A DNA stretch of 64,000 nucleotides from Streptomyces sp. TSRI0281 (lineage in GTDB: Bacteria; Actinomycetota; Actinomycetes; Streptomycetales; Streptomycetaceae), in the NCBI RefSeq assembly GCF_001905125.1, contig NZ_LWLE01000038.1, positions 357,596 to 421,595 of the forward strand. The letters are read 5' to 3'. Position 1 is the first letter of the stretch. Each line of letters opens with the position of its first letter. Positions 37,983-45,329 of this stretch are shown here, piece by piece. The position numbers were made by a program, and so were the translations under genes. The notes under the pieces are model-generated. The model had not been told where the DNA came from. It did not search any database and saw only the letters and a list, made by a program, of their open reading frames with translations.

Positions 37983-39008
37983 GTGTCTGGCATCTCGGCG
38001 GGTCGGTCAGCCATGCGGATGGGACCCGCGGAGCTGGTGCAGGCGGCGGCCATGGCCCGCCGGTTCTACCTTGAGGGAAAGTCGAAGATCCAGATCGCCG
38101 AGGAGTTCGGCGTCAGCCGCTTCAAGGTGGCCCGGGTCCTGGAGACGGCTCTTGAGCGTGATCTCGTACGGATCGAGATCCGGGTACCGGCCGAGCTGGA
38201 CGCCGAGCGCTCGGACGCGCTCCGTGCGCGCTACGGACTGCGGCACGCGGTGGTCGTCGAGTCCCCGGCGGAGGAGAAGGAGGACGCGGCCGACCCGGAG
38301 AACCTGGGCGAGGTCGCGGCCGATCTCCTGGGTGAGCTGGTGAACGAGGGCGATGTGCTGGGCCTGGCCTGGGGCCGGTCCACCATCCACATGGCGGCGG
38401 CGCTCGACCAGCTCCCGCCGTGCACGGTCGTGCAGCTCACCGGGGTGTACGACGCGGGGACGGCCGAGCGCGGTTCGGTCGAGGCGGTCCGCCGGGCCGC
38501 CCAGGTGTCCGGCGGTGAGGCGCACCCGATCTACGCGCCGATGCTGCTGCCGGACCCGGCGACGGCGGCCGCGCTGCGCCATCAGACGGGTATCGCCCGC
38601 GCCTTCGAGTACTTCGACAAGGTGACGGTCGCCGCGGTCTCGATCGGTTCCTGGGAACCGGGCATCTCCACGGTCCACGACATGCTCTCGGACGAGGAGC
38701 GGTCCCACTACGCCTCGCTCGGGGTCGCCGCTGAGATGTCCGCGCACCTCTTCGACTCCGAGGGCCGCCGGGTCGGCCGTGACCTGGGCGAGCGCTGCAT
38801 CACCGTGGAGGCGGACCGGCTGCGCCGGATCCCCGAGGTGGTGGCCATCGCGGGCGGCCAGCGCAAGGCGGCGGCGATCGGTGCCGTACTGCGCTCCGGC
38901 CTGGTCACCAGCCTGGTGACGGACACGGCGGCGGCCGACTATCTGCTCACCGAGTCGCCGGCCGGATCGCGCCCGGCACTGGAGCGGGCCGACCCGGACG
39001 GCGAGTGA
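37983..39008 (+). CDS. SorC/DeoR-type sugar-binding transcriptional regulator
   Basis: The 341-residue protein has an N-terminal helix-turn-helix (MARRFYLEGKSKIQIAEEFGVSRFKVARVLETA, about residues 24-56, split here). A SorC-type effector domain follows, with a sugar-phosphate-isomerase fold (GDVLGLAWGRSTIHMAAAL, VVQLTGVYD, VSIGSW, RCITVEADRLRRIPEVVAIAGG). Such regulators sense phosphorylated sugars. Placement directly after rpe suggests a pentose-phosphate effector, but that is inference. GTG 37983 is chosen because GAGGAG stands seven bases before it; GTG 37959 in the same frame lacks a ribosome binding site, and ATG 38013 is also possible. Confidence 0.88.
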   Translation: MSGISAGRSAMRMGPAELVQAAAMARRFYLEGKSKIQIAEEFGVSRFKVARVLETALERDLVRIEIRVPAELDAERSDALRARYGLRHAVVVESPAEEKEDAADPENLGEVAADLLGELVNEGDVLGLAWGRSTIHMAAALDQLPPCTVVQLTGVYDAGTAERGSVEAVRRAAQVSGGEAHPIYAPMLLPDPATAAALRHQTGIARAFEYFDKVTVAAVSIGSWEPGISTVHDMLSDEERSHYASLGVAAEMSAHLFDSEGRRVGRDLGERCITVEADRLRRIPEVVAIAGGQRKAAAIGAVLRSGLVTSLVTDTAAADYLLTESPAGSRPALERADPDGE

Positions 39009-39035
39009 CCCGAGCACTCGGGGACGGACGGACAT

Positions 39036-39074
39036 GACGGAGGCCGGGCGCTGTGCGAGCGCCCGGCCTCCGTC
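39036..39074 (+). terminator. 17-bp bidirectional terminator between the SorC regulator and terpene cyclase genes
   Basis: GACGGAGGCCGGGCGCT (39036-39052) pairs perfectly with its complement at 39058-39074 over a five-base loop. It lies 27 bases after one stop and 9 bases beyond the stop of the convergent gene. Confidence 0.85.
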
Positions 39075-39083
39075 GTGCCGGTC

Positions 39084-40145
39084 TCAGACGGTGCGGTGCC
39101 CGTCCGCCGCGCACGGCACCGCGTGGTCCCCGGCGATGCCCAGCACCGTCTCCTCCAGATACTGCTCGGGCCTCTCGTACTGGCTGACGTCGGCCGGGTT
39201 GTAGCGCGGGGTCTGCCGGGACCAGTCCAGATTGCCGCGCATCCAGCTTCGCATGCCGTCGAGGTAGGGCACGAGCATCCCGGAGAGCTCGGGATAGAGC
39301 TCCAGCAGCTCGTCCTCCGCGGTCAGGAACCGCTCGGTCTCCGTCGCTATCCTCGCCGCGACGTGGTCCAGCGCCTGCTGTTCCCCGAGGCCCCGGTGGT
39401 GGCGCACCAGATGGACGAGGTTGTGGATCTCGCCGAGCACCTGCTCCTTCTCGAAGGAGTACACGTCATTGGCCCAGCACACGACATTGCACGAGGCTTC
39501 CAGGGCGGTGATGAACCGGGGATCGTTGTGGATCGACTCCGGTGCCTCGATTCCGGCCACGATCTCTATCAGGTCCATGCAGACCTGGATGGCCCCGGTG
39601 TGCCGCCGGTTGGCGATGTACGTCTCCTCGGACGGCACCACGTCGTCGGCCCTGTTCCCGGCCTCCCAGGTGGTGGCCGTCGTGAGGTACATGACCAGAT
39701 GCCAGGCGAAGCGGGTGCGCCAGTGCGCCGCGGCACTCGGAGTCGTACGTTCCCAGAGGTCGGCCAGGGCGGTCACGGCCGCCGGGACCTCCTCGCCGGG
39801 CAGCGGGGCGGGGGCGGTCCCGTCCACCACGGCGCGCATCCGGTCGACCACGTCGCGTACGCGTTCGGGGCTGCGGCCGAGGTGGCCGTCGTCGAGCTGG
39901 TCGTCGACGAGGAACAGCCAGACGAACCAGTCGGCCACCAGATCGAGGTGTTCCCTGTCGGCCGTCGGGTAGACCATGCCGACGAACGCACCGAAATCGG
40001 CCTGTTCGAAGCGGTTTCTCGCCGACTCGCGGTGCACCAGTCCGGTACGGCGGGTCCAGGCGTCAATATGGTCCCGGGTGTGACCGACATGCGGGTTGGT
40101 CCGCTGCGGGAACGGGCAGTAGATGTCCGGCAGTTCGCTGTCCAC
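39084..40145 (-). CDS. Class I terpene cyclase (probable sesquiterpene synthase), product unknown
   Basis: Cyclises a linear prenyl diphosphate. From GTG 40145 the protein has 353 residues. The Mg-binding aspartate motif reads VDDQLDDGH (Asp81, Asp82, Asp85, Asp86). The NSE triad is intact in NDVYSFEKE (Asn226, Ser230, Glu234). The pyrophosphate-sensing Arg lies in ANRRHTGA, and the C-terminal RY pair in TPRYNP. The N terminus ELPDIYCPFPQRTNPHV is typical of bacterial cyclases. The start is uncertain: the frame is open to ATG 40370, and GTG 40283 is another option. No prenyltransferase, P450 or methyltransferase gene is adjacent, so it probably makes an unmodified hydrocarbon or alcohol. The product cannot be inferred. 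Confidence 0.88.
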   Translation of the reverse strand: MDSELPDIYCPFPQRTNPHVGHTRDHIDAWTRRTGLVHRESARNRFEQADFGAFVGMVYPTADREHLDLVADWFVWLFLVDDQLDDGHLGRSPERVRDVVDRMRAVVDGTAPAPLPGEEVPAAVTALADLWERTTPSAAAHWRTRFAWHLVMYLTTATTWEAGNRADDVVPSEETYIANRRHTGAIQVCMDLIEIVAGIEAPESIHNDPRFITALEASCNVVCWANDVYSFEKEQVLGEIHNLVHLVRHHRGLGEQQALDHVAARIATETERFLTAEDELLELYPELSGMLVPYLDGMRSWMRGNLDWSRQTPRYNPADVSQYERPEQYLEETVLGIAGDHAVPCAADGHRTV

Positions 40146-40442
40146 AGGCGGATCTGGATCCTCTCCGGTCAAACGGGCGTGTCGGGTTCTTCGACAGCGC
40201 CTGCACGACGCTGCGCTGACCCCCGAGACCTGCGGATTTGAAGCTACCTGACCCCTTGTCACGGGTCCAGGGATGGTGATCACGAATGGTTCGATTTCCC
40301 TTCGGGTAGGGTCTGTGGGTAAGGCAGGTTCCACTTGCCCGGCCCCCCGACCGCCTCCTTGGAGGAACACACGAAAGCGGGGGTCTTTTGCTGTGTCTTC
40401 GTGGAAACGACCTGCACCGTTTCGTATGAAAAAATGAGTGTT
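40146..40442. other. Divergent intergenic region between terpene cyclase and guaB1
   Basis: About 297 bases whose last 60 before guaB1 are unusually A/T-rich for this genome. TTGGAGGAACAC at 40359-40370 looks like a ribosome binding site but no start codon follows it at the right distance. The promoters of both genes must lie here. No clear operator palindrome was found. Confidence 0.5.
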
Positions 40443-41909
40443 ATGCGTTTTCTTGAGCCGGGCACCGGTCGTTACACAGAGTCCCCCTCGGTCCCTTACG
40501 ACCTCACGTACGACGATGTCTTCATGGTCCCGGGCCGCTCGGCGGTCGGATCCCGGCAGGCCGTGGACCTCACCTCACCCGACGGCACCGGCACCACCAT
40601 CCCGCTCGTCGTCGCGAACATGACCGCGATCGCAGGCCGCCGGATGGCGGAGACCATGGCCCGTCGCGGCGGCCTCGTCGTCATCCCCCAGGACATCCCG
40701 ATCGAGGTCGTCACCGACGTCGTCACCTGGGTCAAGACGCGCCACCTCGTCCTCGACACCCCGATCGTGCTGGCCCCCGGCCAGACCGTCGCCGACGCCC
40801 TGTCGCTGCTGCCCAAGCGCGCCCACGGCGCCGGTGTCGTCGTCGACGCGGAGCAGCGGCCCGTCGGTGTCGTCACCGACCACGACCTGACCGGTGTCGA
40901 CCGCTTCACCCAGCTGTCCGAGGTCATGTCCAAGGACCTGGTGCTGCTCGACGCGGACATCGACCCGCGCGAGGCGTTCAACAAGCTCGACGGAGCCAAC
41001 CGCAAGCTCGCCCCCGCGGTCGACGCGGGCGGCAGACTCGTCGGCATCCTCACCCGCAAGGCCGCACTGCGCGCCACCCTCTACACCCCGGCCACCGACG
41101 CCGCGGGCAAGCTGCGCATCGCCGCGGCCGTCGGTATCAACGGCGACGTCGCGGGCAAGGCCAAGCAGCTCCTGGACGCGGGCGTGGACACGCTCGTGGT
41201 GGACACCGCGCACGGTCACCAGGAATCCATGATCAGCGCGGTCAGGGCCGTCCGGGCGCTCGACCCGAAGGTGCCGATCGTCGCGGGCAACATCGTCGCC
41301 GCCGAGGGGGTGCGCGACCTCATCGAGGCCGGCGCGGACATCATCAAGGTCGGTGTCGGCCCCGGCGCCATGTGCACCACCCGGATGATGACCGGCGTGG
41401 GCCGCCCGCAGTTCTCCGCCGTCCTGGAGTGCGCCGCCGAGGCGAAGAAGTACGGCAAGCACGTCTGGGCCGACGGTGGCGTCCGGCACCCCCGCGATGT
41501 CGCCATGGCCCTCGCCGCCGGCGCGTCCAACGTGATGATCGGCTCCTGGTTCGCGGGTACGTACGAGTCGCCCGGCGATCTCCAGCAGTCCGCCGACGGC
41601 CGCTACTACAAGGAGTCCTTCGGGATGGCCTCGGCGCGCGCCGTGAAGAACCGTACGTCGGAGGAGTCCTCGTACGACCGCGCCCGCAAGGCGCTCTTCG
41701 AGGAGGGCATCTCCACCTCGCGGATGTTCCTGGACCCGACCCGTCCGGGCGTCGAGGACCTGATCGACTCGATCATCGCGGGCGTCCGCTCCTCCTGCAC
41801 GTACGCCGGTGCCGCCTCTCTGGAGGAGTTCGCCGAGAAGGCGGTCGTCGGGGTGCAGAGCGCCGCCGGTTACGCCGAGGGCAAGCCGCTGCACGCCAGC
41901 TGGAGTTGA
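40443..41909 (+). CDS. guaB1: GuaB1: IMPDH/GMP reductase family protein with CBS domains
   Basis: Purine-nucleotide enzyme with a TIM barrel interrupted by a CBS pair. From ATG 40443 it has 488 residues: barrel start DLTYDDVFMVPG (residues 20-31), CBS region about 104-210, and catalytic loop VGPGAMCTTRMMTGVGRPQ with Cys311. Sequence databases often label this family IMP dehydrogenase. The mycobacterial orthologue GuaB1 was shown to be a GMP reductase regulated through its CBS domains, so GMP-to-IMP recycling is the more likely role. ATG 40434, two codons upstream of the preceding Val, is an alternative start. Neither has a strong ribosome binding site. Confidence 0.88.
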   Translation: MRFLEPGTGRYTESPSVPYDLTYDDVFMVPGRSAVGSRQAVDLTSPDGTGTTIPLVVANMTAIAGRRMAETMARRGGLVVIPQDIPIEVVTDVVTWVKTRHLVLDTPIVLAPGQTVADALSLLPKRAHGAGVVVDAEQRPVGVVTDHDLTGVDRFTQLSEVMSKDLVLLDADIDPREAFNKLDGANRKLAPAVDAGGRLVGILTRKAALRATLYTPATDAAGKLRIAAAVGINGDVAGKAKQLLDAGVDTLVVDTAHGHQESMISAVRAVRALDPKVPIVAGNIVAAEGVRDLIEAGADIIKVGVGPGAMCTTRMMTGVGRPQFSAVLECAAEAKKYGKHVWADGGVRHPRDVAMALAAGASNVMIGSWFAGTYESPGDLQQSADGRYYKESFGMASARAVKNRTSEESSYDRARKALFEEGISTSRMFLDPTRPGVEDLIDSIIAGVRSSCTYAGAASLEEFAEKAVVGVQSAAGYAEGKPLHASWS

Positions 41910-41931
41910 TCCCGCCCGATCCGCAACCCGC

Positions 41932-41966
41932 CTGCCCCTCCCGGTGATTCATGCCGGGAGGGGCAG
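41932..41966 (+). terminator. guaB1 terminator
   Basis: CTGCCCCTCCCGG (41932-41944) pairs perfectly with CCGGGAGGGGCAG (41954-41966) over a nine-base loop, 22 bases after the guaB1 stop. Confidence 0.85.
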
Positions 41967-42027
41967 CCGCGTTCCGGGGTTCGCGCGATGGTCGAAGAGT
42001 GTTCGTTTCCGGCCGTCCGGAGAGCCT

Positions 42028-42058
42028 TTGATGCGCTTCAAGTCTGTTGAGATATAAG
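42028..42058 (+). promoter_or_regulatory. Possible promoter of the aldehyde dehydrogenase gene
   Basis: TTGATG (42028-42033) and TATAAG (42053-42058) are 19 bases apart in a locally A/T-rich stretch about 50 bases before the start codon. TTCAA and TTGAG flank a short spacer at 42037-42051 and could be an operator. Spacing is longer than ideal, so the call is weak. Confidence 0.35.
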
Positions 42059-42106
42059 TAATATGAAGCACAATCAACTGCCTATCTCTCTGTGGTAAGG
42101 GATCTC

Positions 42107-43564
42107 ATGTCCTTCTTCACCGATCTGGCCCATCAGTTCATCGACGGTGAGTGGAGGCCGGGGAAGGGGTCCTGGGACATCATCGACTTCAACCCGTACA
42201 ACGGGGAGAAGCTCGCCTCCATCGCCGTCGCCACGGCCGATGAGGTGGACCAGGCATACCGCGCGGCGGAGCGGGCCCAGCGGGCGTGGGCGGACACCAA
42301 CCCGTACGCCAGACGGGCCGTGCTGGAGAAGGCGCTGCGGATCGTCGAGGAGCGCGAGCCGGAGATCAGCGAGGCGATCGTCGCGGAGCTCGGCGGCACC
42401 CGGCTGAAGGCGGCCTTCGAACTGCATCTGGCCAAGGAGTTCCTGCGCGAGTCCATTCAGCTCGCGCTGCGGCCGTCCGGGCAGATCCTCCCCTCGCCGA
42501 CCGAGGGCAAGGAGAACCGGGTCTACCGGGTGCCGGTCGGCGTCGTGGGTGTCATCAGCCCCTTCAACTTCCCCTTCCTGCTCTCGCTCAAGTCGGTCGC
42601 TCCCGCGCTGGCGCTCGGCAACGCCGTCGTCCTCAAGCCGCACCAGAACACCCCGGTCTGCGGCGGCACCCTGCTGGCCAAGGTGTTCGAGGACGCGGGG
42701 CTGCCCGCCGGACTCCTGAACGTCGTGATCACCGATATCGCGGAGATCGGCGACACCCTGCTGGAGCACCCCGTGCCGCAGGTCATCTCGTTCACCGGGT
42801 CGGACAAGGTCGGACGGCACGTCGCCACCGTGTGCGCGGCCAGCCTCAAGCGGGCCGTCCTCGAACTGGGCGGCAACAGCGCGCTGATCGTGCTCGACGA
42901 CGCCGATGTGGACTACGCCGTCGACGCGGCGGTCTTCAGCCGTTACGTGCACCAGGGACAGGTCTGCATGGCGGCCAACCGGATCCTGGTCGACCGTGCG
43001 GTGGAGCGGGAGTTCACCGAGAAGTTCGTCGCCAAGGTCGCGTCGCTGACGGTCGGCGACCCGGCCGACCCCGCGACCCAGATCGGCCCGCTGATCAACT
43101 CCTCGCAGGCCGAGGCCATCTCCAAGCTCGTCGACCAGACCGTCGCGGCCGGTGCGACGGCCCTGCTGCACGGCCGGGCCGACGGCAACGTGGTCAGCCC
43201 GTCGGTGCTGACCGGCCTCGCCGCCGACTCGCCCGTCCTGCACCAGGAGATCTTCGGGCCGGTGGCCCTGCTGGTGCCCTTCGACGGTGAGGACGAGGCG
43301 GTCCGGATCGCCAACGACACCCCGTACGGGCTGAGCGGCGCCGTGCACACCGGCAACATCGAGCGCGGGGTGCGGGTCGGGCAGCGCATCCACACCGGCA
43401 TGATCCACATCAACGACGGCACCGTCCACGACGAGCCCATCGTTCCGTTCGGCGGCGAGAAGAGCTCCGGTCTCGGACGGCTGAACGGCGATTCGATGAT
43501 CGAGGCGTTCACCACCCAGAAGTGGATCTCGGTACAGCACGGCCGCTCGCAGTTCCCGTTCTGA
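42107..43564 (+). CDS. NAD(P)-dependent aldehyde dehydrogenase
   Basis: The 485-residue ALDH-superfamily enzyme has the conserved FNFPFLLSLKS (Asn154), LKPHQNTPVCGG, general base Glu253 in LELGGNSA, catalytic Cys287 in GQVCMAANR, and the C-terminal PFGGEKSSGLGR. The run of residues around Pro178-Cys185 resembles benzaldehyde/salicylaldehyde-type enzymes, so an aromatic aldehyde substrate is a reasonable guess. ATG 42107 is chosen because AAGGGA lies just before it; GTG 42092 is in frame. The Lrp/AsnC gene follows on the same strand, and the amide-pathway pair comes next. Confidence 0.92.
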   Translation: MSFFTDLAHQFIDGEWRPGKGSWDIIDFNPYNGEKLASIAVATADEVDQAYRAAERAQRAWADTNPYARRAVLEKALRIVEEREPEISEAIVAELGGTRLKAAFELHLAKEFLRESIQLALRPSGQILPSPTEGKENRVYRVPVGVVGVISPFNFPFLLSLKSVAPALALGNAVVLKPHQNTPVCGGTLLAKVFEDAGLPAGLLNVVITDIAEIGDTLLEHPVPQVISFTGSDKVGRHVATVCAASLKRAVLELGGNSALIVLDDADVDYAVDAAVFSRYVHQGQVCMAANRILVDRAVEREFTEKFVAKVASLTVGDPADPATQIGPLINSSQAEAISKLVDQTVAAGATALLHGRADGNVVSPSVLTGLAADSPVLHQEIFGPVALLVPFDGEDEAVRIANDTPYGLSGAVHTGNIERGVRVGQRIHTGMIHINDGTVHDEPIVPFGGEKSSGLGRLNGDSMIEAFTTQKWISVQHGRSQFPF

Positions 43565-43675
43565 CCGGTCACCCGCTGCGCCGGGCGCGCCCGGGACGGG
43601 CGCCGCATGGTCTACTGCGGGGGCGGCACCGCCGCCCCCGCCGCAGTCCCATCGCAGAGAAGTGAACCGCCCGAC

Positions 43676-44134
43676 GTGCGCCTGAACGACCTCGACGAAC
43701 GCATCGTCCACGCCCTCGCCGAAGACGCCCGGCGCAGCTACGCCGACATCGGCGCGATCATCGGGCTCTCCGCTCCCGCGGTGAAACGCCGCGTGGACCG
43801 GCTGCGCGCCGAGGGAGCGATCACCGGATTCACCGTGCGGGTGGACCCGGCGGCGCTGGGGTGGGAGACCGAGGGGTTCATCGAGATCTACTGCAGCCGC
43901 AACACGTCGCCGGAGGCGATCAAGCAGGGACTCGCCCGGTATCCGGAGATCGCCGCCGCCTCCACGGTGACGGGGGACGCCGACGCGCTCGTACAGGTCT
44001 TCGCCGCGGACATGCGCCACTTCGAGCAGGTGCTGGAGCGGATCGCCGGCGAGCCGTACGTGGAGCGGACGAAGTCGGTGCTGGTGCTGTCGCCCCTGCT
44101 GCGGCGCTACTCGGCGGGGCCGCCGCCCGCCTGA
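43676..44134 (+). CDS. Lrp/AsnC family transcriptional regulator
   Basis: The 152-residue protein has an N-terminal helix-turn-helix (LNDLDERIVHALAEDARRSYADIGAIIGLSAPAVKRRV region, residues 3-45) and a C-terminal RAM ligand domain (ITGFTVRVDPAALGW, VTGDADALVQVFAADMRHFEQVLERI). Such regulators sense amino acids. It sits between the aldehyde dehydrogenase and the nitrilase/monoamine oxidase pair, which suits control of amino-acid or amine oxidation. GTG 43676 starts the conserved part; ATG 43607 would add a Pro/Ala/Gly-rich leader. Confidence 0.9.
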   Translation: MRLNDLDERIVHALAEDARRSYADIGAIIGLSAPAVKRRVDRLRAEGAITGFTVRVDPAALGWETEGFIEIYCSRNTSPEAIKQGLARYPEIAAASTVTGDADALVQVFAADMRHFEQVLERIAGEPYVERTKSVLVLSPLLRRYSAGPPPA

Positions 44135-44486
44135 CGCCCCTCGGGCCGGGCCGTCCCGATGCTTCTGCCGCCCCTGCCGCCCCTGCCGCCCGTCCGGGGT
44201 CCGGGCGTCCGTCCGGGCTCAGGGCTTTGGGTCGCCGGGGCGTCGCGGGGGCGCTGCGTCCGCAACCGCCGGACCGATACGGACCGCCGTCCCCGCCCTC
44301 TGCGCCGAGACCCATGTCACCCTTCTGACCTGCGACGATGCCGCGCGCAATAAATCACCGCGAGGCGCCCGTCACGCGCAACGAATCGACGGTGGATGCG
44401 CAACGGTCGCGCCTTGTCCGGGGTGATCGCCGCCCCGTACCTTCGATACGTCTCCCCACCCCGCCCCACCCCGCCCGAGGTCAGCC
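44135..44486 (+). other. 352-base intergenic region before the nitrilase gene
   Basis: It holds three direct CTGCCGCCC units (about 44165-44192), then three GCGCAA repeats (44345-44403), and ends with GAGG eight bases before the nitrilase ATG. No additional gene was recognised; a short open stretch in the first part has no ribosome binding site. Confidence 0.5.
44345..44403 (+). promoter_or_regulatory. Three helically phased GCGCAA direct repeats
   Basis: GCGCAA occurs at 44345-44350, 44376-44381 and 44398-44403. The spacings of 31 and 22 bases are close to three and two helical turns. Phased direct repeats on one DNA face are typical for cooperative regulators such as Lrp/AsnC proteins, and the adjacent gene encodes one. 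The third repeat is 84 bases before the nitrilase start. The link to the regulator is inferred. Confidence 0.4.
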
Positions 44487-45284
44487 ATGCCGCCGTTGCG
44501 TACCGCCCTGCTCCAGAGCTCCGGCCGGCCCGGTGCCGTGGACGAGAACCTGAAGGTGCTCGACGAGGCCGCCGGGCGCGCCGCCGCGGCCGGGGCGCGG
44601 CTGCTGGTCGGCCCGGAGATGTTCCTCACCGGATACGCCATCGGTGACGCCGTTCCCCGGCTGGCCGAGCCCGCCGACGGCCCCGGCGCACAGGCCGTCG
44701 CGGACATCGCCCGACGGCACGGACTCGCCGTCCTGTACGGCTACCCGGAGCGCGCCGGTGAACCGATCTTCAACGCGGCCCAGCTCATCGGCCCCGACGG
44801 GACCCCGCTGGCGAACTACCGCAAGACCCATCTCTTCGGCGGCTTCGAGCAGGAGTGGTTCACCCCCGGCGAGCGACCCGTCGTCCAGGCCGAACTGGAC
44901 GGAGTCCGCATCGGCCTGCTCATCTGCTACGACGTCGAGTTCCCGGAGAACGTCCGGGCGCACGCCCTCGCCGGAACCGACCTGCTGCTGGTGCCCACCG
45001 CCCAGATGCACCCGTTCCAGTTCGTCGCCGAGTCCGTCGTGCCGGTACGGGCCTTCGAGAGCCAGATGTATGTGGCGTACGTCAACCGGACCGGCCCGGA
45101 AGGCGAGTTCGAGTTCGTCGGGCTGAGCTGCCTGGCCGGGCCCGACGGTACCGTGCGGGCCCGCGCCGGACGCGGCGAGGAACTGGTCGTCTCCGATGTG
45201 GACCCCGCGTTCCTGAGTGCCTCGCGCGCCGCCAACCCGTATCTGCACGACCGCCGCCCCGGTCTGTACGGCTCCCTCGCCTGA
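44487..45284 (+). CDS. Nitrilase-superfamily carbon-nitrogen hydrolase (probable amidase)
   Basis: The 265-residue alpha-beta-beta-alpha hydrolase has the full catalytic triad: Glu44 (GPEMFLTGY), Lys113 (YRKTHLFG) and Cys147 (LICYDVEFPE). It resembles the aliphatic/arylacetamide amidase branch more than true nitrilases, but the substrate cannot be fixed. It lies 45 bases upstream of the monoamine oxidase gene, and the pair reads as one operon. If the oxidase releases an amide, this enzyme would hydrolyse it to the acid. Confidence 0.92.
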   Translation: MPPLRTALLQSSGRPGAVDENLKVLDEAAGRAAAAGARLLVGPEMFLTGYAIGDAVPRLAEPADGPGAQAVADIARRHGLAVLYGYPERAGEPIFNAAQLIGPDGTPLANYRKTHLFGGFEQEWFTPGERPVVQAELDGVRIGLLICYDVEFPENVRAHALAGTDLLLVPTAQMHPFQFVAESVVPVRAFESQMYVAYVNRTGPEGEFEFVGLSCLAGPDGTVRARAGRGEELVVSDVDPAFLSASRAANPYLHDRRPGLYGSLA

Positions 45285-45329
45285 GCCCGTCCCCTTCTTC
45301 TTTCCGTACCCGCAAGGAGTCCGTACCCC

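Noticed and set aside
44165..44192. Triple CTGCCGCCC repeat in the nitrilase upstream region
   Set aside because: Short, G+C-biased and without symmetry; such triplets are expected by chance in this composition.
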